Source: Nitrosotalea sp.
GTDB lineage: Archaea > Thermoproteota > Nitrososphaeria > Nitrososphaerales > Nitrosopumilaceae
Length of the DNA: 5,192 bases
NCBI GenBank assembly: GCA_022545805.1
Contig: JAKEIJ010000086.1
Location: forward strand, 1 to 5,192
Direction of reading: 5' to 3'
Shown here: positions 1 to 4,522 of the stretch, in pieces
Position numbering within the stretch: position 1 is the first letter of the stretch
Layout: every line of letters begins with the position of its first letter
Notes under the pieces: model-generated
What the model was told of the DNA's origin: nothing
What the model saw: the letters and a program-made list of their open reading frames with translations, nothing else
The model's database searches: none
Position numbers and translations under genes: made by a program

Positions 1-206
1 ATGTAAAACAATACCGACAAAGCGTTATGGTCTTTCTAAGTGATGCAAGAGGACTCTCAGTAGGTAAAACAACATTTGATAACGCCATATCACAGTTGGG
101 AATGATGATGCACAATAGCATGTCAAATGGAAAAGTGACTGGTCAGGCAGCTACTTTAAACAACACACACTGTGTCAATCCACCCGGCGGACCAGCATAC
201 TGTTAG
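1..206 (+). CDS. 3' end of an unrecognised protein (partial)
   Basis: The frame with codons starting at position 3 is open from the left edge to TAG at 204-206 and gives 67 residues, starting VKQYRQSVMVFLSDARG and ending NPPGGPAYC. The start is outside the window; an internal ATG at 27-29 could in principle start a short protein, but the frame is already open before it. I recognise no family. Visible features are a mixed polar/hydrophobic stretch, three consecutive Met (codons at about 108-116), a Gly/Ser/Asn/Thr-rich segment, and a Pro/Gly-rich tail with two Cys, one of them the last residue. There is no C-terminal membrane helix or basic tail, so it is not itself a sortase-type substrate by its end. 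An artefactual open frame cannot be fully excluded because only the end is visible. Confidence 0.5.
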   Translation, partial: VKQYRQSVMVFLSDARGLSVGKTTFDNAISQLGMMMHNSMSNGKVTGQAATLNNTHCVNPPGGPAYC

Positions 207-224
207 ATTCTGACTCGCAGAATC
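206..224 (+). terminator. Hairpin at the stop codon, possible 3'-end element
   Basis: A perfect 7-bp inverted repeat, GATTCTG (206-212) and CAGAATC (218-224), encloses the 5-nt loop ACTCG. Its first base is the last base of the TAG stop of the upstream partial gene. A short T-run (TTTT, 233-236) follows within about 10 nt and T5 (250-254) somewhat later. Archaeal termination depends mainly on T-runs rather than hairpins, so the role is inferred. It could also protect the mRNA 3' end or be chance. Confidence 0.35.
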
Positions 225-229
225 CACAA

Positions 230-241
230 GATATTTTACTA
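230..241 (+). promoter_or_regulatory. TATA-like element before the EF-like gene
   Basis: The AT-rich stretch GATATTTTACTA is centred about 29 nt before the ATG at 264, with a purine/A-rich segment (CACAAG) just upstream that could act as a BRE. This spacing would put transcription start at or very near the ATG, giving a leaderless mRNA, which is common for first genes in this phylum. No Shine-Dalgarno-like sequence precedes the ATG. The A/T-rich sequence at 242-254 is an alternative box. Confidence 0.4.
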
Positions 242-263
242 GATAATAATTTTTACAAGTAAA

Positions 264-1184
264 ATGAAATCAATCAATTTTACACTTCTTGCTGATGAAT
301 CCATTGCAAAGGATTTTGGAAAAAAAGGAACTGCTACTGATATTACAATTTATGACAGAAAAGAGTCTGGGGTTCTACGTACCTGGACTGTACCTACTTC
401 ATTTCCAGACAAGATCCAATCATTGTTCCAAGCTATCAACATGGGAGAGTATGTAATATTTCATATCACAAAACTTGACAAGTTCACAGGTGAGCAGATC
501 ATTGCACTAGACGTACTTGGAAAAAAACAAGGAATTCTCTCACATTCGTTTGATGTTGACAAGAATACATTACTTTCTATGATAAAGGGGACGGTTGTAG
601 AACAATACAAACTGGTCGAACCTGAAAACCTGAAAAAAGAGATTGATTCACTAGAGCCCATCTCTAAAGATGGGAGTCCTTTGATTGTAATTGATCACTG
701 CTTTGACGTAAAAGGCGTAGGCACAGTAATTCTTGGCAAAATAACACAAGGAAAACTCAAAGTGTATGAAAACTTGAAACTGTTTCCAAAAGGAACTGAT
801 ATTGTAGTAAAATCAATTCAAATGCACGATGATTCGGTTGAAGATGCAGTATGTCCAGCAAGGGTGGGTCTTGCAGTAAAAGGTGCAGGACCTGACGATG
901 TTCAGAGAGGAGATGTGCTTTGTATGCCAAATACGATGCAGATTTCACAAGAAATAGAAATTGATTATGCTCAAAGCAAATTCTTTAAAGATAAAGTCGC
1001 AGAAAACCAAATGTTTCTTGCAAGCATTGGCCTGCAAATACGACCTGTCAAAATTGTATCACTTGATCCAATGAAACTCTCGCTTGGAAAACCAACTGTA
1101 TACGAAAAAGGAGATACATGTGTTATCTTAAAACCAGAATCTACTACCATACGTATTGTGGGAAGCGGAAAGATAACAAAATAA
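264..1184 (+). CDS. EF-Tu/SelB-like protein with degenerate G domain
   Basis: A 306-aa protein related to the archaeal EF1A/SelB group. Residues 1-120 occupy the place of the G domain, but no GxxxxGK[ST] P-loop is present (the N-terminus reads INFTLLADESIAKDFGKKG). DxxG and NKxD are also not recognisable. The GKKGTATDITIYD segment (19-31) is typical of the archaeal P-loop-lacking EF-Tu-domain family as I recall it. Residues about 138-222 form a translation-factor domain II, with V.DHCFDVKGVGTVILG, GKLKVYENLKLFP and the RGDVLC signature (215-220). Residues about 225-306 resemble a domain III beta-barrel ending RIVGSGKI. Family knowledge suggests tRNA or ribosome binding without GTP hydrolysis, but the substrate is unknown. 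ATG at 264 is the natural start. The gene is probably monocistronic or leads the small ORFs that follow. Family call is strong; function is open. Confidence 0.85.
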   Translation: MKSINFTLLADESIAKDFGKKGTATDITIYDRKESGVLRTWTVPTSFPDKIQSLFQAINMGEYVIFHITKLDKFTGEQIIALDVLGKKQGILSHSFDVDKNTLLSMIKGTVVEQYKLVEPENLKKEIDSLEPISKDGSPLIVIDHCFDVKGVGTVILGKITQGKLKVYENLKLFPKGTDIVVKSIQMHDDSVEDAVCPARVGLAVKGAGPDDVQRGDVLCMPNTMQISQEIEIDYAQSKFFKDKVAENQMFLASIGLQIRPVKIVSLDPMKLSLGKPTVYEKGDTCVILKPESTTIRIVGSGKITK

Positions 1185-1237
1185 TTTCATACCAAGTTCA
1201 CTAAAATAGGTCTACCAAGTAAACACCTTTGTAGAAT

Positions 1238-1363
1238 TTGGCACTTGTTGATACAGTTGCACTTACTTCGTGGTCTGTTGTTACAGCAGTCTGCATGGCA
1301 GTCATAGGTCTGGCCTACATACGGTTTACTAGACACAAGAAAAATGAGTCAAACCCATCTTGA
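1238..1363 (+). CDS. Putative small single-pass membrane protein (41 aa)
   Basis: A TTG-started frame, preceded by an in-frame TAG at 1232-1234, encodes 41 residues beginning (M)ALVDTVALTSW. A hydrophobic helix spans residues about 8-28 (VALTSWSVV through CMAVIGLAYI), followed by a basic, polar tail (RFTRHKKNESNPS). This is the pattern of a type-III or N-out microprotein with a cytosolic positive tail. It lies 53 nt after the EF-like gene and overlaps the start of the DUF99 remnant by 20 nt in another frame, suggesting translational coupling in the ancestral arrangement. No Shine-Dalgarno sequence or convincing TATA box is visible. The only other start, ATG at 1295, would cut the helix. Function unknown. 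A chance ORF is possible, but helix plus basic tail and an overlap-coupled neighbour argue for a gene. Confidence 0.45.
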   Translation: MALVDTVALTSWSVVTAVCMAVIGLAYIRFTRHKKNESNPS

Positions 1364-1496
1364 AAAGAAAGATCTAAGGGGGCTTGTAATTGCCGAGAGC
1401 TTCAAACTAAGTGATAAGCGGTCAAGACTTGCAGGCATTGTGGTGCTACTTTCTTTCTTCTTTTGTTACTTTCCAGTCTCCATGTCCAAGTCTTGA
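1344..1496 (+). pseudogene. Truncated DUF99 (endonuclease dU-type) gene, N-terminus only
   Basis: ATG at 1344 opens a 50-codon frame. Residues 6-34 contain LEKKDLRG, LVIAESF, SDKRSRLAG and IVV, which match the conserved N-terminus of archaeal DUF99 proteins (pattern KKG.R.L.IAESF...S.RS.LAG.VV). Family members normally run to roughly 180-200 residues, continuing with a charged RRD/RAD-like motif and DGF. Here the match stops at about 1445. The remaining codons give a low-complexity Phe-rich tail (LLSFFFCYFP) to TGA at 1494, and these bases are the antisense of the 3' end of the opposing gene. No other plus-strand frame downstream resumes the family. I infer loss of the 3' part by deletion or rearrangement, or an assembly join. 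DUF99 proteins have been linked to cleavage at deoxyuridine in DNA; this fragment would not be functional. Confidence 0.65.
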
Positions 1497-1829
1497 TGAC
1501 TCAAACTCGATTTGCCCGACTGTCCTGTCACCTTTTTTGACCATTCCATATTCATTTTTTGCAATCTTTACCAAAAGTTTTCTTGTCTTGTAGCCCCCCT
1601 CTATGACTTTGATCTTGAATCTCTTACTTGCCCTCATTGTTATTTCTCTTGCAGCCTTTGGATCTCCTATCAACGAAAACATCTCAAACGATCCAAAGTT
1701 CTTTGTTTGAATTTCATGATTGTATAACCTTGCTTCAAACTTCCAGCCCATCTTCTTTGCTTCATCATTCATCCACTCTACTGCCTGTGAACCATATCCC
1801 TTTTCAACTCCAAAAGTCTCCGAGTCCAT
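1446..1829 (-). CDS. Conserved-looking hypothetical protein (127 aa), family unknown
   Basis: Starts at ATG 1829 on the minus strand and ends with TAG at 1448-1446. The product is Lys-rich and soluble, with no signal peptide, membrane helix, Cys or obvious catalytic motif. Notable segments are VEWMNDEAKKMGWKFEARLY (17-36), FEMFSLIGDPKAAREITMRA (48-67) and KIKVIEGGYKTRKLLVKIA (72-90). The alternating strands and helices suggest a small alpha/beta fold, possibly nucleic-acid or ligand binding, but that is inference. Coding is supported by a balanced composition over the full length, by a TATA-like box 26 nt upstream, and by the fact that the plus-strand frames over it read as Cys/Phe/Ser-rich shadow sequence. 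It diverges from the Nre gene and its stop sits exactly at the edge of the truncated DUF99 gene. Confidence 0.7.
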   Translation of the reverse strand: MDSETFGVEKGYGSQAVEWMNDEAKKMGWKFEARLYNHEIQTKNFGSFEMFSLIGDPKAAREITMRASKRFKIKVIEGGYKTRKLLVKIAKNEYGMVKKGDRTVGQIEFESSRLGHGDWKVTKEERK

Positions 1830-1854
1830 ATGTGTTGTCTTGACTGATCAGTTG

Positions 1855-1861
1855 AATATAA
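1855..1861 (-). promoter_or_regulatory. TATA-like box for the minus-strand 127-aa gene
   Basis: On the minus strand this reads TTATATT, inside GAGTTATATTCAAC, about 26 nt before the ATG at 1829. This is the spacing expected for an archaeal TATA box driving a leaderless transcript. No Shine-Dalgarno sequence lies before the ATG, which agrees. Confidence 0.5.
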
Positions 1862-1880
1862 CTCAAAACAAATAATCTGA

Positions 1881-1892
1881 ATAATATTATTA
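1881..1892 (+). promoter_or_regulatory. TATA-like box for the Nre gene
   Basis: The sequence ATAATATTATTA is centred about 28 nt before the GTG start at 1915, fitting a leaderless archaeal promoter. With the minus-strand box at 1855-1861 it makes an 85-bp divergent control region in which the two boxes are only about 20-30 bp apart, so preinitiation complexes could interfere with each other. Confidence 0.5.
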
Positions 1893-1914
1893 GTTAGAGT
1901 TCAATACGGATTGT

Positions 1915-3075
1915 GTGAAACGTACAGCTACTGATATACGAAAATCAATCGAATCAAACTGGAAGGAATATCTCTCACGTTATGGCAATTTATTTTCATC
2001 AAATCATATAGACGGTTCCACTCCGCCCTCTGTCTTTGTTGGTGCATATGGATATCCAAAAGTTCTGGTGGGACCTATGCTGCCTCCTGTTCATGGGGAT
2101 ACAATGATTCTGGATTCTCCTGAAAAATGGACTGGAAAGAGTCTTGAGGATATAGTGAACTATAGACTAAGTTTGGTCCGGGGAATCAAGCCCGTAAAAG
2201 TAGGCGATGTTAGTCAACGATACATCGAAAACCTACAGGAGATGTCCATGTCTGAAAGATCAACTGACACAGAACTAGAACTTGTAAGAAATGCGTCTCC
2301 AATAGCCTCAGTTGACGGAGACAGTCCTATCTTTGGGCCTATTGGGGAGATAAAGACTGCCAAATTTGCAAGCTCCTCCTCTGACAAAAACATCCAGCGC
2401 ACGTATTATGACAAGGATCTTTTGGCCCAAGACGCAATGGTAGACCTGTATAATCGAGGAATAGAGATCTCAAGAATCCAAAAATGTTTCAGTATTGGGA
2501 TGTTTGGCAAGGATAGAAAACTTGTTCCAACCCGATGGAGTATCACTGCAACAGATGATGTTATTTCAAAATCTCTTGTGGAAAAAATAATAGAATATCA
2601 AATCTTGGATACATCTCTGGTGTTTTCGTATAATCATTTGGGCAACTTTTTCTCAGTGATTATGTTTCCAAGCAGATGGATGTTTGAGATGCAAGAAGCA
2701 TGGTATGATGAGCAGGGAAATGTGGGATTTGGTTCTGATTTTGAAGACATCAAAGGATTAAAACACTATCCAGAAACTTCTGGAGCGCATTTTGCCTCAA
2801 GGCTTGCAGTATCTGAATATCTTGTAGAAAACAAGATTCAGGCAGCAGTAATGGTGCTTCGTGAAATAAGGCCTGAATATGCAGTGCCAGTTGGCGTTTG
2901 GCAAGTACGGGAAGGAGTTCGCATGGCAATGAAACAAAAACCGTTAGAAGTTCCAAATTTTCAAGAGGGACTCGATATTGCATGCAAGAGCCTGAGCATT
3001 GGAAAAAAAGAATGGCTTGCGCACAGTAAACTGTATTTGGCAAAAAAACAAAAATCGATCTCAGATTTTTTCTAG
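1915..3075 (+). CDS. nreA: Nre-family archaeal DNA repair protein with C-terminal PIP box
   Basis: A 386-aa protein of the archaeal Nre family. Hallmarks are FVGAYGYPKVLVGPMLPP (41-58) and RKLVPTRWSITATDD (201-215), plus a conserved-looking C-terminal half. The last eight residues, QKSISDFF (379-386), are a perfect PCNA-interacting PIP box (Q-x-x-I-x-x-F-F) at the very C-terminus. In haloarchaea NreA is involved in repairing alkylation-type DNA damage and works through PCNA. The N-terminal Cys-rich zinc finger seen in many Nre proteins is not present; the only cysteines are C191 and C357. GTG at 1915 is chosen because an in-frame TAG lies at 1891-1893 with no other usual start between, and a TATA-like box sits about 28 nt upstream. 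It leads toward the archaeosortase gene after 37 nt and shares PCNA docking with the Dpo4 gene downstream. Confidence 0.9.
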   Translation: MKRTATDIRKSIESNWKEYLSRYGNLFSSNHIDGSTPPSVFVGAYGYPKVLVGPMLPPVHGDTMILDSPEKWTGKSLEDIVNYRLSLVRGIKPVKVGDVSQRYIENLQEMSMSERSTDTELELVRNASPIASVDGDSPIFGPIGEIKTAKFASSSSDKNIQRTYYDKDLLAQDAMVDLYNRGIEISRIQKCFSIGMFGKDRKLVPTRWSITATDDVISKSLVEKIIEYQILDTSLVFSYNHLGNFFSVIMFPSRWMFEMQEAWYDEQGNVGFGSDFEDIKGLKHYPETSGAHFASRLAVSEYLVENKIQAAVMVLREIRPEYAVPVGVWQVREGVRMAMKQKPLEVPNFQEGLDIACKSLSIGKKEWLAHSKLYLAKKQKSISDFF

Positions 3076-3082
3076 TTACTAG
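3072..3082 (+). repeat. 11-bp palindrome at the Nre stop codon
   Basis: CTAGT and ACTAG flank a single T and include the Nre TAG stop (3073-3075). A T5 run follows at 3085-3089, so a T-run-dependent transcript end is possible here. The arms are short and A/T-rich, so a role is uncertain. Confidence 0.25.
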
Positions 3083-3084
3083 AG

Positions 3085-3094
3085 TTTTTATTTA
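3085..3094 (+). promoter_or_regulatory. TATA-like/T-rich element before the archaeosortase
   Basis: TTTTTATTTA lies about 19-28 nt before the TTG start at 3113, placing it where an archaeal TATA box for a leaderless mRNA would be. The same T-run could instead end the Nre transcript; the sequence does not settle whether these genes form one operon. Confidence 0.35.
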
Positions 3095-3112
3095 ACACAA
3101 TTTGGACTTAAT

Positions 3113-4033
3113 TTGTTGCAAAACAAAAGCATAATCTTTGCACTGGCAATACTTGCGTCTCCTGTGTTATTTGCATTAATCGTATTTCCTAATACGTTCA
3201 GTCTTGGATGGAACCAAGGCAGAGGTGGATATCTTTTTGCGATGGCATTTATCGCAGCAGAACTAATTGGTCTGAAATTAGAAATTCCCAAGAAGCGTTT
3301 ACTTGCTATAATTCCACTTGCAGCAATAGTGATTATATATCTCACAAGTTTGGAGTTTGGCCTAAAGGATTATCTCATTTCTGTCGCACCGCACTTTCAT
3401 GTACAACTAAAAGACTCTTGGACATGGATGTGGGACTTTATCATAATTGCAGCATTTTTCATGGTAAGTATGACTATTTTGTTTGGAAAGAGGTGGATCC
3501 GAGTCTCTCCTGCTGGCCCGATATATGCAGCAGGTACTGCAATCATTTTGTCACTGGATGCATTTTTCCCATATGATTCTCTTGGTCCACTTCAATACGT
3601 CGTACCATATCTTGTAAAACTAGATGTATTTTTGATCAACTTATTCCACTTGGGCTTGGCTACATCTCATGGAAATGTCATGTTCCTCAGCGGAGACCAC
3701 GGTCCGTTTGCATTACAGGTATTCTGGCCTTCAGCTGGTGTACATAGTATCATAATCTACTCGCTTGTGATGATGGCATTTTTGCTAAAGATGAACATTC
3801 CACGAAATAGAAAGATTGCATATTTTGCTATGGGCGTAGTAGGAACAATAACTGTAAACGTAATTAGGATATTGTCGTTATCGATTTTTGTTCTAAAGGT
3901 ATCTACCAACGTAAATGAATTCGAGTCATTCCATGGTATTGCAGGAGAGATAATGTTCTTACCATGGCTCTTCATATTCTTACTTATCGTAACATATGTT
4001 GAAACAAAACGTATCAAAAAACTGGGGCAGTGA
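3113..4033 (+). CDS. Archaeosortase-like membrane transpeptidase, Ser in place of Cys
   Basis: A 306-aa polytopic membrane protein with about eight hydrophobic segments (near 6-25, 40-54, 63-79, 108-124, 133-151, 163-183, 212-226, 236-260, 279-296) and a basic C-tail. Exosortase/archaeosortases carry a catalytic Cys (as in ACSGxRS), a downstream Arg and a His. Here the first motif reads WPSAGVHS (205-212) with Ser207 at the Cys position, the Arg is R252 (NVIRILSL) and the His is H274 (ESFHGIAGE). The protein has no cysteine at all. I recall a thaumarchaeal group (thaumarchaeosortase) with this Ser replacement. The family removes C-terminal sorting signals from secreted proteins at the membrane, often joining them to a lipid. 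The start is TTG 3113 or the adjacent TTG 3116; no ATG or GTG lies between the upstream in-frame TAG (3080-3082) and 3113. The next gene follows after 3 nt. Confidence 0.82.
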   Translation: MLQNKSIIFALAILASPVLFALIVFPNTFSLGWNQGRGGYLFAMAFIAAELIGLKLEIPKKRLLAIIPLAAIVIIYLTSLEFGLKDYLISVAPHFHVQLKDSWTWMWDFIIIAAFFMVSMTILFGKRWIRVSPAGPIYAAGTAIILSLDAFFPYDSLGPLQYVVPYLVKLDVFLINLFHLGLATSHGNVMFLSGDHGPFALQVFWPSAGVHSIIIYSLVMMAFLLKMNIPRNRKIAYFAMGVVGTITVNVIRILSLSIFVLKVSTNVNEFESFHGIAGEIMFLPWLFIFLLIVTYVETKRIKKLGQ

Positions 4034-4036
4034 AAA

Positions 4037-4522
4037 GTGAACCAGATCAAAGTAAATAATGATGTGGAAAATGGCATATATCGTATCGAAGAAATTTTTG
4101 TAAATCTAAAAAATACTGAAATTCTTTTAAAAATCTTTGAAACTAGAGAAAATCTTGAGGATGTGTTTGAAAACATCTCTGTAATTATTAGTGATAGCAC
4201 GCATTACATGCATGTACAAAACGAAGATGCCACAATTGTGATTGGAAAAAACCATCTTAGAAATTCTGAAAAAAAAATTCTCTATCTTGATATAATTCAC
4301 GAATTGGTACATGTGAGACAGCAAAGACAAGGACTGGATCTCTATGATAATTCGTATTCCTATGTTGACAGACCTACTGAGATTGAAGCATATGCAATTG
4401 CAGTTGAGGAGGCAAGAAGATTAGGCATGGATGACCGTGAGATATTTGACTATTTACACGTGGAATGGATCTCTCATGACGAACATAAACGTCTGGCCTC
4501 AAGAGTGGGAATTCTACTCTAG
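4037..4522 (+). CDS. Small HExxH zinc-metalloprotease-like protein
   Basis: A 161-aa protein with a HELVH zinc-binding motif (H88, E89, H92) at the end of a hydrophobic stretch (ILYLDII). A likely third ligand is E115 or E117 in PTEIEAYAIAVEEARRLG (113-130), the gluzincin arrangement. The N-terminal 80 residues form a mixed alpha/beta region; no signal peptide or membrane helix is visible, so it is probably cytosolic. GTG at 4037 is the only start after the in-frame TGA (4031-4033). It begins 3 nt after the archaeosortase stop, with a GGGG run at 4024-4027 as a weak ribosome-binding site, so the two are almost certainly cotranslated. Substrate unknown; coupling suggests a link to surface-protein processing or turnover of the sortase, which is inference. 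Its stop overlaps the convergent polymerase stop. Confidence 0.75.
   Translation: MNQIKVNNDVENGIYRIEEIFVNLKNTEILLKIFETRENLEDVFENISVIISDSTHYMHVQNEDATIVIGKNHLRNSEKKILYLDIIHELVHVRQQRQGLDLYDNSYSYVDRPTEIEAYAIAVEEARRLGMDDREIFDYLHVEWISHDEHKRLASRVGILL
4502..4520 (+). terminator. Weak hairpin at the end of the metalloprotease gene
   Basis: AGAGT (4502-4506) pairs with ACTCT (4516-4520), and in plus-strand RNA G-U, G-C and G-U pairs extend the stem to a 3-nt loop. A5T4 (4523-4531) follows, giving a short U-run just past the stop codon. This could contribute to ending the plus-strand transcript before it runs far into the opposing polymerase gene. The stem relies on wobble pairs and may be coincidental. 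Confidence 0.25.

Noticed and set aside
1..206. Left-edge protein as the archaeosortase substrate
   Set aside because: Its C-terminus (NPPGGPAYC) lacks a hydrophobic helix and basic tail, which such substrates need.
1411..1843. Plus-strand ORFs (60-71 aa) over the 127-aa minus gene
   Set aside because: Cys/Phe/Ser-rich composition typical of the antisense of a Lys/Glu-rich gene; several overlap each other in different frames; none resumes the DUF99 match.
2750..3043. 97-aa minus-strand ORF inside the Nre gene
   Set aside because: Shadow of the conserved C-terminal half of Nre; no promoter or family features.
3208..3576. 122-aa plus-strand ORF inside the archaeosortase gene
   Set aside because: An alternate frame of a clear membrane protein, rich in Cys and Trp with no coherent domain.
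3976..4033. Sorting-signal-like end of the archaeosortase (hydrophobic helix then basic tail)
   Set aside because: This is just the last membrane segment and cytosolic tail of a polytopic protein; there is no separate substrate motif before it.
3757..4200. 147-aa minus-strand ORF across the end of the archaeosortase gene
   Set aside because: It is Phe/Ser/Ile/Thr-rich antisense of two well-supported genes, crosses their junction, and has no family features.
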